Positions 1 through 9,225 are shown, counted from the first letter of the stretch. The stretch is 64,000 nt of DNA from Micromonospora olivasterospora (GCF_007830265.1 NZ_VLKE01000001.1:3658001-3722000), one strand, 5' to 3'. The notes: generated by a model not told the origin, from the sequence alone. Translations and numbers: made by a program.

Positions 1-297
1 GCCGGCTCGGTCACCACCGTGGTCGCCGTCGCGCAGGGGCTCACCGGGTACGAGCCCGAGCGCATCCACCACGCCCGCGTGTCGTACGACGAGGTGGCCC
101 GGGTGACCGCCGACCTGCTGGGGAAGACCCGTGAGCAGCGGCTGGCCATCCCGGTGATGCACCCGGGGCGGGCCGACGTGATCGGGGCGGGCGCCCTGGT
201 GCTCCGCGTGATCATGGAGCGCGCCGGGATGCCGTCCGTGGTCGCCTCCGAGCACGACATCCTCGACGGCATCGCCTGGAGCCTCGCGCAGCGGTAG
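1..297 (+). CDS. Ppx/GppA-family exopolyphosphatase, C-terminal end (5' truncated by window)
   Basis: The frame is open from base 1 and encodes the last 98 residues of a protein that begins outside the window. The segment starts AGSVTTVVAVAQGL, and its tail reads MPSVVASEHDILDGIAW. That pattern (glycine-rich turn, then a VSxxDILDG-type ending) is typical of the C-terminal subdomain of actinobacterial Ppx/GppA exopolyphosphatases, which remove terminal phosphate from polyphosphate or act on pppGpp. The catalytic N-terminal half is not visible, so substrate cannot be judged. The gene ends at a TAG, and a hairpin repeat follows 25 bases later. Confidence 0.8.
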   Translation, partial: AGSVTTVVAVAQGLTGYEPERIHHARVSYDEVARVTADLLGKTREQRLAIPVMHPGRADVIGAGALVLRVIMERAGMPSVVASEHDILDGIAWSLAQR

Positions 298-321
298 CCC
301 ACGCCGAGGCCAGCGGCTCGC

Positions 322-390
322 CGATCTTGCACTTTGGGCCCTCGATGTGGACGTTATGCCCCCTTTGTCGGGGCACAAAGTGCAAGATCG
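322..390. repeat. Hairpin intergenic repeat, copy 1
   Basis: Perfect 15-base arms cgatcttgcactttg (322-336) and caaagtgcaagatcg (376-390) enclose about 39 bases. The same arm core recurs at 47892-47962 and, interrupted by an insertion sequence, at 59420-61143, so this is a dispersed REP-like palindrome family. It lies between a phosphatase gene and a decayed gene. Confidence 0.85.
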
Positions 391-397
391 CGGGGAC

Positions 398-1046
398 GTG
401 AGTGCCGCCCGCAACCTGGACTCACCACGGTCACCACGGGCGCGGTGTTCGGGCTGCTGCCGAGGCTGGGCGGCAGCACCCTCGCCGCGCTGCTGCTCCT
501 CGGCGCCTGCGTGGTCGCCTCGGTGTGGCTCGGCCGGCGCGGCCCGGCGCTGCGGCGCTGGCCCCGGCTCGCCGTCAACGCCGGCACTGCGGTGCTCGCC
601 GTCTTCGCGATCGCCGGGTTCGCCGACGCGGACGGCCAGCTGGGCCGGAACGACTCCGGGTACCGGCCGGCCTCGGTGGACGCGCCGTACGTCCGGGACA
701 TCTTCGTGTACGACAGCGAGGGGCGGCTCGTGGAGAACGCCCGGCTGTTCGACCAGGACGGCAACCCGATCCGGATCGGTTACCCGGACTGCGCCGACGG
801 GTTCGTCGTGCCGCAGCCGGGCGCCCCGACCTACCCGTACTGCCCGGAGCAGGCGCCGTACCGGGCCGGTCCGGGAGCGGCCCCGTGCCGACGCCGTCCG
901 GCGCACCCACCGTCGGCCCACTACCCGCGGCGTCGGCGACGGCCGCTCCCTCGGGCGCGGCCACACCGTCCGGGGCGGCCACCGCCGGCCCCGCTCCGAC
1001 GCCGGGCGCGTCCGCCTCGACCGCGGCGCCGGAGCCCACCTCCTGA
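398..1046 (+). pseudogene. Decayed membrane-protein gene (C-terminal part of a HAAS/permease-prefix-like protein)
   Basis: One reading frame (about 430-880) encodes two hydrophobic segments (VFGLLPRL...LAALLLLGACVVASVWL and AGTAVLAVFAIAGFA) and then a soluble tail with YDSEGRLVENARLFDQDG. Around 870-890 the sensible frame changes: the continuing frame becomes arginine/proline nonsense, while another frame gives an Ala/Pro/Thr-rich tail ending at 1046. The start is also unclear; GTG 398 is in a third frame directly after the hairpin repeat. I read this as a gene that lost its N-terminus and carries one or two frameshifts. The YDxxGRxxxxxxLFDQDG stretch resembles tails of permease-prefix proteins in Micromonospora; that assignment is from memory and tentative. 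Confidence 0.5.
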
Positions 1047-1227
1047 CCTATGTGGTACGTCACACGTCGGGGGCGCCCGGTCCTCTGGGCGTCCTGACGT
1101 GCCGTGCTGCCCGGCCGGGTGAACCTCGGGTGGAAATTGGCTGAACGGACGAGCCGGACGGGACATCGCCCCACGATGGTGATCGCTACGGTTTCGTCTG
1201 CTCATCCGCACCTCGGAAGGAATCCCC

Positions 1228-1770
1228 GTGTCAGAGCAGGTCGCCACGCCCCCCGCCGCGTCGCCCGAGGATGCGCCCCGGCCCGCCGAGCCGACGGCGG
1301 ACGGGCAGGCGACAGAGTCGACAGTGGACGGCCAGGGGCCAGAGCCGGCGGAGGCGGACGGCGAGCAGCCGGAGGCGAAGCGGTCCGCCACCCGGAAGGT
1401 GGTCGGCGTCGTCGGCGCGGTGCTCGCCGTCGGGGTGGTCGCGGCGCTCAAGTTCGGGCTCGGCACCGCCGTGGCCGCCGCGTTCCACGAGGACGGCACG
1501 GCCGACGCCAAGGCCGGCGACTGCCTCGCCGAGCTGCCGGAGGTGGCCGACGGCGAGAGCAAGGACGTCAGCGGCGCGGAGATCGTCCCGTGTACCTCGA
1601 CGAAGGCGGTGTACACGGTGGCCGGCCGGGTGGACGCGCAGAGCGAGGCCCAGGCCAGGACGGGCGACGCCTGCAAGCAGTTCCTCCAGCCGGGTCAGGA
1701 GGGCTACTTCTTCTACAACGTCAAACCGGGCAGCACCGGCTACCTGCTCTGCCTGACGAAGCGAGCCTGA
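1228..1770 (+). CDS. LppU-like single-pass membrane protein with conserved cysteines
   Basis: The 180-residue product has an acidic Pro/Glu-rich cytoplasmic N-terminus (about 1-50), one transmembrane helix (VVGVVGAVLAVGVVAALKF, about 58-76) and an extracytoplasmic domain. That domain has cysteines in the pattern GDCL...VPC...DAC...LLC, typical of the actinobacterial LppU/SCO3897-like group whose role is unknown. GTG 1228 is chosen because a purine-rich ribosome site (ggaagga, 1215-1221) lies at good spacing. It is followed by a strong hairpin terminator. Four extracellular cysteines suggest two disulfides. Confidence 0.7.
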   Translation: MSEQVATPPAASPEDAPRPAEPTADGQATESTVDGQGPEPAEADGEQPEAKRSATRKVVGVVGAVLAVGVVAALKFGLGTAVAAAFHEDGTADAKAGDCLAELPEVADGESKDVSGAEIVPCTSTKAVYTVAGRVDAQSEAQARTGDACKQFLQPGQEGYFFYNVKPGSTGYLLCLTKRA

Positions 1771-1811
1771 CCGGCCCGTACGCGCGCCGGGACCGACCCG
1801 AACGGGCCCCG

Positions 1812-1865
1812 CCGCCGGTCGGCGACGGCGGTGCGGGCGACCGCGCCACCGTCGCCGACCGGCGG
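1812..1865. terminator. Hairpin terminator after the LppU-like gene
   Basis: Perfect 17-base arms ccgccggtcggcgacgg (1812-1828) and ccgtcgccgaccggcgg (1849-1865) with a 20-base loop, 40 bases after the stop codon. There is no U-tract, as is common in actinomycetes. The rest of 1771-2000 shows only the ribosome site of the next gene. Confidence 0.7.
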
Positions 1866-2000
1866 CGATCGGCGGGCGAACACGAGGTGAATGCCACTGT
1901 TCCGGCGCCTTCCGGCGGCCGTCGCGGCGTGGGACGCTACCGGCACGTAGGAACACCCTGCGACCAGCCAACGATGACTGACCGCTAGGAGGACGGGCCG

Positions 2001-2687
2001 ATGGGCGAGATGGTGAGCTTCACCAGCAACGGAGGGGCGAGCGAGGGGTATCTCGCGATACCCTCCGGCGGTGCGGCCAGCCCGGCGGTCATCGTCATCC
2101 AGGACTGGTGGGGCCTGGTGCCCCACGTACGGGCGGTGGTGGACCGCTTCGCGGAGGCCGGCTTCGTCGCACTCGCCCCGGACCTCCGCCACGGCGGGCC
2201 GGCCAGCAGGCCGAGTGAGCCGCGGCAGATGCTGAACAGCACGCAGATGGACGAGGCGGCCAGCGACCTAGCGGCCGCCGCGGCGTATCTCGCCGGCCGG
2301 CCCGAGGCGACCGGCAAGATCGGCTGCGCCGGGTTCTGCGCCGGCGCCAGCCTGGCCCTGTGGTCGGGGACGTTCTCCGAGCGGATCGTCGCGACCGCCG
2401 GTTTCTACCCCCGGCTGCCGTGGGAGGGCATGCGCGCCGACTGGGCCGACTACGCGGGCAAGGCGGCGCTCATCCACTGCTCCGAGGCGGACGGCACCTC
2501 CGCCGCCGACGGCGTGCAGGCCGCCCGCCGGGCCATCGAGGCGGCCGGTGGAGGCTGCCAGACGTACGACTACCCGGGCACCGCGCACGCGTTCTTCAAC
2601 GAGGACCGGCCGGAGCGCTTCGACCAGCGCGCCGCGGCCACCGCCTGGGCCCGCACCCTGGAACTGTTCCGGGCGAAGCTTGGCTGA
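2001..2687 (+). CDS. Dienelactone hydrolase family protein
   Basis: The 228-residue alpha/beta-hydrolase has the usual length for a dienelactone hydrolase. The nucleophile elbow is [10 protein letters not shown], with cysteine instead of serine as in true dienelactone hydrolases. The acid is probably the Asp in SEADGT and the histidine lies in GTAHAFFN. The oxyanion region QDWWGL is also family-like. A consensus ribosome site (aggagg, 1987-1992) precedes ATG 2001. The family hydrolyses lactones and related esters in aromatic breakdown, but no ring-cleavage genes are nearby, so the natural substrate is unknown. The next gene starts inside its last codons. Confidence 0.85.
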   Translation: MGEMVSFTSNGGASEGYLAIPSGGAASPAVIVIQDWWGLVPHVRAVVDRFAEAGFVALAPDLRHGGPASRPSEPRQMLNSTQMDEAASDLAAAAAYLAGRPEATGKIGCAGFCAGASLALWSGTFSERIVATAGFYPRLPWEGMRADWADYAGKAALIHCSEADGTSAADGVQAARRAIEAAGGGCQTYDYPGTAHAFFNEDRPERFDQRAAATAWARTLELFRAKLG

Positions 2688-3420
2688 GCCGCGTACACCC
2701 GGCGAGGTCGTCGCCCGCGCGGCGCGGGCGACCGACCTGTCCGACCTCGACGGCGCGGTCAGCGGCTGCTTCGCCTGCCCGCGGCTGGTCGCCTGGCGGG
2801 AGGAGGTCGCCCGGACGAAGCGGGCGGCCTTCCGCGACCAGGAGTACTGGGGGCGGCCGGTGCCCGGCTTCGGCGCCGCCGACGCCCGGATCGCCATTCT
2901 CGGCCTGGCCCCCGCGGCCCACGGCGGCAACCGCACCGGGCGGATCTTCACCGGGGACCGCTCCGGCGACGTGCTCTTCGCCGCGCTGCACCGGGCCGGC
3001 CTGGCGAACCAGCCGACGAGCGTCGCCGCCGACGACGGGCTGGCCCTGCGCGACACCCGGATCTTCTCGGCCGTGCGCTGTGCGCCGCCGGACAACAAGC
3101 CCACGCCGGCCGAGCGGGACACCTGCGCCCCGTGGCTGCACCGCGAGGTCGCGCTCGTCAGGCCGGCCCTGCGCGTCGTGGTCGCGCTGGGGGCGTTCGC
3201 GTGGGCCGCGTGGTGGCCGGCGCTGCGCGCGGTGTACGGCGTCCGCCCGCCCAGCCCGCGACCGGCGTTCGGCCATGGGGCACACTGGTCCGGCGGGGCC
3301 GTACCGGATCTGCTCGGCTGCTACCACGTCAGCCAGCAGAACACGTTCACCGGGCGGCTGACGCCGGCGATGCTCGACGACGTGTTCGATCGGGCGAAGC
3401 GACTGGCCGGAGTGGACTGA
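2680..3420 (+). CDS. Family 5 (UDGb) uracil-DNA glycosylase
   Basis: Removes uracil and other deaminated bases from DNA. Visible family-5 motifs are CFACPRL at the N-terminus (iron-sulfur cysteines), [14 protein letters not shown] (motif A, lacking the catalytic Asp/Asn of families 1 and 4, as expected of UDGb) and the DNA-loop motif [13 protein letters not shown] near the C-terminus. Further cysteines fit a 4Fe-4S cluster. The best start is TTG 2680, which overlaps the end of the dienelactone hydrolase gene by eight bases, suggesting translational coupling; no strong ribosome site is seen. About 246 residues. Confidence 0.85.
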   Translation: MAEPRTPGEVVARAARATDLSDLDGAVSGCFACPRLVAWREEVARTKRAAFRDQEYWGRPVPGFGAADARIAILGLAPAAHGGNRTGRIFTGDRSGDVLFAALHRAGLANQPTSVAADDGLALRDTRIFSAVRCAPPDNKPTPAERDTCAPWLHREVALVRPALRVVVALGAFAWAAWWPALRAVYGVRPPSPRPAFGHGAHWSGGAVPDLLGCYHVSQQNTFTGRLTPAMLDDVFDRAKRLAGVD

Positions 3421-3432
3421 CGGCATGGGGCG

Positions 3433-4206
3433 GTGGCGATGGACCTCGGCGTGCTGCGCAGGTGGTGGCCGGTCGCTGGGGTGACCGTCCTGCTCGCCGT
3501 CGCCGCGCTCGCCGCAGGCCACTCGTCCATCGGGGCCAGCCGTGTCCCGCCGGCCGTCGACAACGTCCCGTACGTGCCGGAGTACCCTTCCGCCGAGGCG
3601 TCGCCGTCGATCCCGGCCGAGCCCCGCGACGCCGGGGAGGCCACCCGGGCGCACCTCCCCGAGTGGCTCGGCACCGTGGCGCTGGCCCTGCTCGGCCTGG
3701 CCGTCGCCGCCGCGCTCGGCTACCTGGTCTGGACCCTGGTCCGGGGCGTGGCCCGGCGCACCACCCGGGCGCTGCCGCAGGGGCGGGCCCGGCGCACCGC
3801 CGAGGGCACCGCCCGCGACGTGGTCGCCGCGCTCGACGCCGGCCTGGTCGACCTGGACGACGCCGACGTCGACCCGCGCACCGCCGTGATCGCCTGCTGG
3901 GTACGCCTGGAGGAGGCCGCCGCCGCGGCCGGGGTCCGCCGGCGGGCCGGCGACACGCCCACCGACCTGGTCACCCGCCTGCTGCGTGGCGACGCCGAGG
4001 CCGGGGTGCCGGCGATCGTCAGCGCCGACGTGCTGGCCGAGTTCGCCCACGTCTACCGCGAGGCCCGGTACGCCACCCGGCCCGTCGGCGAGCACACCCG
4101 CGATCAGGCCCGGGCCGCCCTGCGCCGGCTGCGCGGCGAGCTGACCGCCGTGGCCGCCGGGGTGTCGGCGGGCGCCGCTGCCGAGGGCGGGGCGGTGGGC
4201 GCGTGA
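3433..4206 (+). CDS. DUF4129 domain membrane protein
   Basis: First gene of a five-gene operon with MoxR and DUF58. An N-terminal transmembrane helix (WWPVAGVTVLLAVAALAAG) is followed by a proline/acid-rich external segment, a second helix (about 80-102) and a cytoplasmic DUF4129 domain (about 150-235) with the hallmark CWVRLEEAAAAAG and DTPTDLVTRLL, then EFAHVYREARYATRPV. DUF4129 proteins are constant partners of MoxR ATPases and DUF58 proteins; the molecular role is not established. GTG 3433 or ATG 3439 could start; both keep the frame. The stop overlaps the next start (GTGA). Confidence 0.85.
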   Translation: MAMDLGVLRRWWPVAGVTVLLAVAALAAGHSSIGASRVPPAVDNVPYVPEYPSAEASPSIPAEPRDAGEATRAHLPEWLGTVALALLGLAVAAALGYLVWTLVRGVARRTTRALPQGRARRTAEGTARDVVAALDAGLVDLDDADVDPRTAVIACWVRLEEAAAAAGVRRRAGDTPTDLVTRLLRGDAEAGVPAIVSADVLAEFAHVYREARYATRPVGEHTRDQARAALRRLRGELTAVAAGVSAGAAAEGGAVGA

Positions 4207-4787
4207 GCACCAGCATCCACGACCTGCTGACGTTCGAGGAGGAACGTCCGCGGCCGGCAGGGCCGGCCGGGGGCAAGCGGGTCCGCTCGGCGCTGAAGGC
4301 CCTGACCGCGGCCGGGGCGCTGACCGTGGTGGTGGTCGCCGGCCTGCGGGCCGTCGGCCTGCAGGTCTCGCTCTGGATCGTTGTCACGGGGGTGCTCGCC
4401 CTGCTCGCCGTGCGCCGGGTCACCGCCGCGCTCGCCCCGCCGCCCCCGCCCCGGGCCGGGGCGCGGGTGCCCGCCGGCGAGGAGGGCGGCCGATATCACT
4501 GGGCGGCCCGGGACGCGCTGCGCGCCGCGGTCGACGGCTGGGAGCGCCCGCTGGACTGGTGCGGGGGCAACCCCGACCGGTTCGCCAAGGTGGTCCTGCC
4601 CCGGCTCGGGGAACTCGCCGACGAGCGGCTGCGCCAGCGGCACGGCGTGACCCGCGAGTCGGATCCGGCCCGCGCCCGCGCGCTGCTGGGCGACCGCCTG
4701 TGGACGTTCCTCGACACCCCGCCCCGCCGTACCCCGTCGCCGCGCGATCTCGCGGCGATCGTCGCCGAACTGGAGAAGATTTCATGA
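4203..4787 (+). CDS. Membrane protein of the MoxR/DUF58 operon
   Basis: A protein of 194 residues starting at GTG 4203, overlapping the preceding stop. It has a short cytoplasmic N-terminus, two transmembrane segments (ALTAAGALTVVVVAGLRAVG and LWIVVTGVLALLAV) separated by a short turn, and a soluble C-terminal half with WERPLDWCGGNPDRF. It is conserved in position in actinobacterial DUF4129-MoxR-DUF58 clusters, but I recognise no named domain. Its stop overlaps the ATG of the MoxR gene, so the three proteins are translationally coupled. Confidence 0.8.
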   Translation: MSTSIHDLLTFEEERPRPAGPAGGKRVRSALKALTAAGALTVVVVAGLRAVGLQVSLWIVVTGVLALLAVRRVTAALAPPPPPRAGARVPAGEEGGRYHWAARDALRAAVDGWERPLDWCGGNPDRFAKVVLPRLGELADERLRQRHGVTRESDPARARALLGDRLWTFLDTPPRRTPSPRDLAAIVAELEKIS

Positions 4788-5791
4788 ACGACGTGGACCA
4801 GACCGTGCCCGCCGTCGAGGTGGGCCGCCTGGCCCGGGCGGTGCTGGACGCGGTCGGCTCGGTCGTGGTCGGCAAGCGGGACGCCTTGGAGTTGGTCCTC
4901 GCGGGCATCCTGGCCGGCGGCCACGTCCTGCTGGAGGACCTGCCCGGCCTCGGCAAGACGCTGACGGCCCGGTCCTTCGCCCAGGCCCTCGGGCTGGACT
5001 TCCGCCGCCTCCAGTTCACCCCGGACCTGCTGCCCGCCGACGTCACCGGCTCGTTCCTGTACGACCAGCGCAGCGGCGACTTCTCGTTCCGCGCGGGCCC
5101 GGTCTTCACCAACCTGCTGCTCGCCGACGAGATCAACCGGACGCCGCCGAAGACCCAGTCGGCGCTGCTGGAGGCGATGCAGGAGAAGCAGGTCTCCGTG
5201 GAGGGCGTCACCTACCGGCTCGACGAGCCGTTCCACGTCCTCGCCACCGCGAACCCGATCGAGTACGAGGGGACGTACCCGCTGCCGGAGGCGCAGCTCG
5301 ACCGGTTCCTGCTGCGGGTGTCGTTCGGCTACCCCGACCACGAGGAGGAGTGGGACGTGCTGCGCCGGCGCATCGCCCGCCGGCGCGAGGAGGCCGAGAT
5401 CAAGCCGGTCGTCGACGCCGCCACCCTCCGGGCCATGCAGGCCGCCCTGGAGGACGTGGTGGTCGAGGACTCCGTGGGCCGGTACATCGTGCAGCTCACC
5501 GCCGCCACCCGGGAGCACCCGTCGGTGCTGGTCGGGGCGTCCCCGCGCGGCTCGCTGGCGCTGCTGCTGCTCTCCCGCGCCCGGGCGGTCCTCGATGGCC
5601 GGGACTACGTGGTGCCGGAGGACGTCAAGGAGGTGGCCGTTCCGGCGCTGGCGCACCGGATCACGCTGCGCCCCGAGATGTGGCTGCGCCGGGTCGATCC
5701 GTCCTTCGTGGTCGGTGAGGTGCTCGACCAGACCCCGGCCCCGGCGAGCGGCGCGCTGCCCAGCTACGCCGCCGGCCGGCCCGGGCGTTGA
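4784..5791 (+). CDS. MoxR-family AAA+ ATPase
   Basis: The 335-residue ATPase is probably a chaperone for assembly or activation of a metal- or membrane-bound client with its DUF58 partner. Visible are Walker A (EDLPGLGKTL), Walker B (LLLADEINR), the sensor/pore segments LEAMQEKQVSVEG and ANPIEYEGTYPLPEAQLDRF, and the C-terminal lid with SPRGSLALLLLSRARA. Length and motif order match the MoxR proper subfamily. Start ATG 4784 overlaps the upstream stop (ATGA). Confidence 0.92.
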   Translation: MNDVDQTVPAVEVGRLARAVLDAVGSVVVGKRDALELVLAGILAGGHVLLEDLPGLGKTLTARSFAQALGLDFRRLQFTPDLLPADVTGSFLYDQRSGDFSFRAGPVFTNLLLADEINRTPPKTQSALLEAMQEKQVSVEGVTYRLDEPFHVLATANPIEYEGTYPLPEAQLDRFLLRVSFGYPDHEEEWDVLRRRIARRREEAEIKPVVDAATLRAMQAALEDVVVEDSVGRYIVQLTAATREHPSVLVGASPRGSLALLLLSRARAVLDGRDYVVPEDVKEVAVPALAHRITLRPEMWLRRVDPSFVVGEVLDQTPAPASGALPSYAAGRPGR

Positions 5792-5795
5792 CGTC

Positions 5796-7157
5796 GTGTC
5801 GACCGGACAGGGGCCGGCGGCGGGCTGGGCACCCACCTGGGCGCTCGGCCGCGCGGTGCTGCTCACCGGACTGCTGCTGATCGCCGGGGTGCTGCTCGGC
5901 CGGGTCGACCTGGTCGTGCTCGCCGTCCCGTTCGCGCTCGGCACCGCGTACGCGCTGCGCCGCCGGCCGTCCGCCGGCCCGCAGGTGTGGGTGGCCGCCG
6001 ACGACGGGCACCTGGTCGAGGGCGGGGAGTTCACGGCCACGGTCACCGTCGGCAACCCGGACACGGTCGGGTACGACGTCGCGGTGGTGCGTACCCGGGT
6101 CTCGCCGTGGCTGCTGGTGAAGCTGGCCGGCGTGGGCGGGGCCCGGGCCGACCTGTCCCGCAGCGGGGTGGACCGTCCCTTCGTGACCGTCGTCGACCCC
6201 GGTACGGCCGTCGACCTGGAACTGTGCGGCACGGCCCGGCGGTGGGGCCGGCACCCGGTCGGCCCGGCCGGCGCCCGGGTCGCCGCCGCCGGCGGCCTGC
6301 TGGTGTCCCGGGCCGCGATCACCGACCCGGTGCGGGCCCGGGTGTACCCGAAGACGGAGCCGTTCGAGGCCGTGGAGGCGGTGCCCCGGGCCGCCGGCCT
6401 GGTCGGGGCCCACCACTCCCGCCGCCCGGGGGAGGGCGGCGAACTGGCCGGCGTCCGGGTGTTCGCCCCCGGCGACCGGCTGCGGCGCATCGACTGGCGG
6501 GTCTCGCTGCGTGCCCGGCAGTTGCACGTCGCCGCCACGTTGTCCGACCGGGATGCCGAGGTGGTGATCCTGCTCGACGTGCTCGCCGAGGCCGGCCGCT
6601 CCGGCGGCGTGGACGGTGCCGCCTCCGTGCTGGACACCACCGTCCGGGCCGCCGCCGCGATCGGCGAGCACTACCTGCACCGGGGCGACCGGGTGGCGAT
6701 GCTGGAGTACGGGCCGGCGGCCCGCCGGCTGCGCCCGGCCACCGGTCGGCGGCAGTACCTGACGCTGCTGGAGTGGCTGCTCGACGTGCAGGCGGAGCCG
6801 GCGCCGCAGGAGCCGTACGACCCTGTCTTCGGCCCGCACCTGCTCTCCTCGGACGCGCTGGTGGTGGTGCTCACCCCGCTGCTGGACGAGCGGTCCGCGC
6901 AGATGCTGGCCCGGATGGCCCGCTCCGGGCGGTTCGTGGTGGCCGTGGACACGCTCCCCACCGACCTGCCGCCGCCGAGCCGCAAGGGCTGGTCGGAGGT
7001 GGCGTTCCGGCTGTGGCGGCTGGACCGGGACACCATGATCGGCCAGCTCCGCGAGCACGGCGTCCCCGTGGTCCGCTGGGCCGGCGCGGGCAGCCTGGAC
7101 CTGGTCCTGCGGGACGTGGCCCGGCTCGCCTCCGCCCCGCGGGCGGGCGCGCGATGA
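5796..7157 (+). CDS. DUF58 domain protein
   Basis: The 453-residue protein has two N-terminal transmembrane helices (LLTGLLLIAGVLLG and VVLAVPFALGTAYAL), a beta-rich external-type segment, then the DUF58 signature VFAPGDRLRRIDWRVSLRAR. That leads into a von Willebrand A-like fold (AEVVILLDVLAEAG with modified MIDAS residues). GTG 5796 lies four bases after the MoxR stop. DUF58 proteins are the usual clients or partners of MoxR ATPases in cell-envelope functions. Confidence 0.88.
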   Translation: MSTGQGPAAGWAPTWALGRAVLLTGLLLIAGVLLGRVDLVVLAVPFALGTAYALRRRPSAGPQVWVAADDGHLVEGGEFTATVTVGNPDTVGYDVAVVRTRVSPWLLVKLAGVGGARADLSRSGVDRPFVTVVDPGTAVDLELCGTARRWGRHPVGPAGARVAAAGGLLVSRAAITDPVRARVYPKTEPFEAVEAVPRAAGLVGAHHSRRPGEGGELAGVRVFAPGDRLRRIDWRVSLRARQLHVAATLSDRDAEVVILLDVLAEAGRSGGVDGAASVLDTTVRAAAAIGEHYLHRGDRVAMLEYGPAARRLRPATGRRQYLTLLEWLLDVQAEPAPQEPYDPVFGPHLLSSDALVVVLTPLLDERSAQMLARMARSGRFVVAVDTLPTDLPPPSRKGWSEVAFRLWRLDRDTMIGQLREHGVPVVRWAGAGSLDLVLRDVARLASAPRAGAR

Positions 7158-7219
7158 GACAGGCGGGGTGGGTCCGCCCTACGGGCGGGCGCGCGTGCGG
7201 GAAAGGACGGCGCGGGTGA
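7154..7219 (+). CDS. Possible 21-codon coupling mini-ORF
   Basis: ATG 7154 overlaps the DUF58 stop (ATGA) and the mini-ORF ends on a TGA overlapping the GTG start of the next gene (GTGA). The peptide, MRQAGWVRPTGGRACGKGRRG, is basic and shows no domain. It fills the gap between two operon genes with no untranslated base, so it may carry ribosomes through to the last gene. It could also be chance; it has no strong ribosome site of its own. Confidence 0.3.
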   Translation: MRQAGWVRPTGGRACGKGRRG

Positions 7220-7785
7220 ACCCGGTCGAGGTGGTGACGGAACGGGCCCGGGCGGTGCGCTGGGCCGTCGACCGGGTCAGCGTCGCGCCGCTGCTGATCC
7301 GCCTCGGCGTCTTCGTGGCCGGGCTGGCCGGCCTGCTGCTGGCGTACCCGGCCCAGGTTCTCACCGGGCGGCCGCTGGCCGCCCTGGCGGTGGTGGCGCT
7401 GCTGCCGGCGGTCGGGCCGCGCCGCGTGTGGCCGACCTTCGCCGCCCTGGTCACGGTGGGCGGCTGGCTGCTCGCCACCGAGGGGTACGGGCGGCCGATC
7501 GCGCTCTGGCGGCTGCTCGCCGTGGCGGCGGCGCTGTACCTGACGCACTCGCTGTGCGCGCTGGCGGCGCTGCTGCCGTACGACGCGGTCGTGGACCCCG
7601 AACTGGTCGTGCGCTGGCTCACCCGGGCCGGCGGGGTGCTGCTCGCCTCGGCGGTGCTGGGGGTGCTGCTGCTGCGGGCCGCCGACGTCGGGACCGACCG
7701 CGGATTCCTCGCCGCGACGGTGGCGGGGCTGCTCGTGGCCGTCGCCGTGAGCGCGTTGCTGGGGTGGCTGCTGCGTCGCAAATGA
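7216..7785 (+). CDS. Polytopic membrane protein, last gene of the MoxR/DUF58 operon
   Basis: The 189-residue product has five or six hydrophobic helices, the clearest being LGVFVAGLAGLLLAYPA, AALAVVALLPAVG, LLAVAAALYLTHSLCALAAL, GVLLASAVLGVLLL and AATVAGLLVAVAVSALLGWLL. The soluble N-terminus is short and charged. GTG 7216 is preceded by gaaagga. I recognise no named domain; the position fits the small integral membrane protein that often closes DUF4129-MoxR-DUF58 operons. Confidence 0.8.
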   Translation: MNPVEVVTERARAVRWAVDRVSVAPLLIRLGVFVAGLAGLLLAYPAQVLTGRPLAALAVVALLPAVGPRRVWPTFAALVTVGGWLLATEGYGRPIALWRLLAVAAALYLTHSLCALAALLPYDAVVDPELVVRWLTRAGGVLLASAVLGVLLLRAADVGTDRGFLAATVAGLLVAVAVSALLGWLLRRK

Positions 7786-7887
7786 CGGGACGCGGCCAGG
7801 CGTTGTGCAGCTCACAGCTGTTGTGTTCCGTCACAGAAGGGGGTCTCGCTCGGGATTAGCCGAGCCGCTCGGGGAAAGATAGATGGC

Positions 7888-9216
7888 GTGAACCCGAAGC
7901 GGATCCTTGTCGTCGGTGCCGGGCACGTCGGGCTGTACGCCGCCCTGCACCTGTCGAAGAAGCTCAGCTCGCGTGAGGCCGAGGTCATCGTCGTCGACCC
8001 GCAGCCGCACATGACGTACCAGCCGTTCCTGCCCGAGGCGTCCGCGGGCAACATCTCCCCGCGGCACTCCGTGGTGCCGCTGCGGCGGGTGTTGCGCCGG
8101 TGCACGGTGGTGGCGGGCGCGGTCACGCGGATCGAGCACGACCGCAAGGTGGCCACGGTGCAGCCGATCAGCGGCCCGACCCGGGAGATCGCCTACGACC
8201 ACGTCGTCGTGGCCCCCGGCTCGGTCTCCCGGACGCTGCCGATCCCCGGCCTGCACGAGCACGGCATCGGGTTCAAGACCATCGGTGAGGCCATCTACCT
8301 GCGCAACCACGTGCTGGACCGGCTCGACGTGGCGGCCGCGACGCCCGACCCGGACCTGCGCCGCTCCGCGCTGACCTTCGTGTTCGTCGGCGGCGGCTAC
8401 GCCGGCATCGAGGCGCTCGCCGAGATGGAGGACATGGCCCGGGACGCGCTGCGGTACTACCCGGAGCTCAAGCCGGAGGACATGCGCTGGGTGCTGGTCG
8501 AGGCGACCCAGCGGGTGCTGCCGGAGGTCGACCGGGACATGGGCGCCTACACCGTGCAGCAGCTGCTCAAGCGGAACATGGACATCCGGCTGGACACCCG
8601 GCTGGAGTCCTGCGTCGACGGGGTGGTCAAGCTCTCGGACGGGGACAGCTTCCGCGCCGACACCATCGTCTGGACGGCCGGCGTCAAGCCGTCGCCGATG
8701 CTGGACGCGACCGACTTCCCGCGCGACGACCGCCGCCGCGTCACCTGCCTGCCCACGCTGCAGGTCGCGGACGGCGACCGGGTGGTCGAGGGCGCCTGGA
8801 GCGCCGGGGACTGCGCGGCGGTGCCCGACCTGACCAAGGAACCGGGCAACTTCTGCTCGCCGAGCGCGCAGCACGCGGTGCGCCAGGCGGCCCGGATGGC
8901 CGACAACATCGCCAACGTGATCCGCGGGCGGGAGCCGGTGGACTACCGGCACAAGCACGCCGGCAGCGTGGCCAGCCTCGGCCTGCACAAGGGCGTCGCC
9001 CAGGTGTACGGGATCAAGATGACCGGCTGGCCGGCGTGGGTCATGCACCGGACGTACCACATGAGCCGGATCCCCTCGTTCAACCGCAAGGTCCGGGTCG
9101 TGGTCGACTGGACGCTGGCGTTCTTCCTCAAGCGCGAGGTCGTCGCGCTCGGCCAGCTGCACGACCCGCGCGAGGAGTTCGCCGTGGCGTCCCAACCGGC
9201 GGCCCCCCGCGTCTGA
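7888..9216 (+). CDS. ndh: Type II NADH dehydrogenase (NDH-2)
   Basis: Single-subunit flavoprotein that oxidises NADH and reduces menaquinone at the inner membrane face without pumping protons. Two Rossmann motifs are visible: the FAD site VVGAGHVGLYAAL near the start and the NADH site FVGGGYAGIEALAE near residue 170. The second FAD signature is GAWSAGDCAAVPD. The C-terminal part has the amphipathic membrane-anchoring region (WAVMHRTYHMSRIP-like). It is 442 residues, usual for NDH-2. GTG 7888 is used because the ATG five bases upstream is in another frame and stops at once. It converges on the next minus-strand gene across a shared hairpin. Confidence 0.9.
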   Translation: MNPKRILVVGAGHVGLYAALHLSKKLSSREAEVIVVDPQPHMTYQPFLPEASAGNISPRHSVVPLRRVLRRCTVVAGAVTRIEHDRKVATVQPISGPTREIAYDHVVVAPGSVSRTLPIPGLHEHGIGFKTIGEAIYLRNHVLDRLDVAAATPDPDLRRSALTFVFVGGGYAGIEALAEMEDMARDALRYYPELKPEDMRWVLVEATQRVLPEVDRDMGAYTVQQLLKRNMDIRLDTRLESCVDGVVKLSDGDSFRADTIVWTAGVKPSPMLDATDFPRDDRRRVTCLPTLQVADGDRVVEGAWSAGDCAAVPDLTKEPGNFCSPSAQHAVRQAARMADNIANVIRGREPVDYRHKHAGSVASLGLHKGVAQVYGIKMTGWPAWVMHRTYHMSRIPSFNRKVRVVVDWTLAFFLKREVVALGQLHDPREEFAVASQPAAPRV

Positions 9217-9225
9217 GCTGTACGG

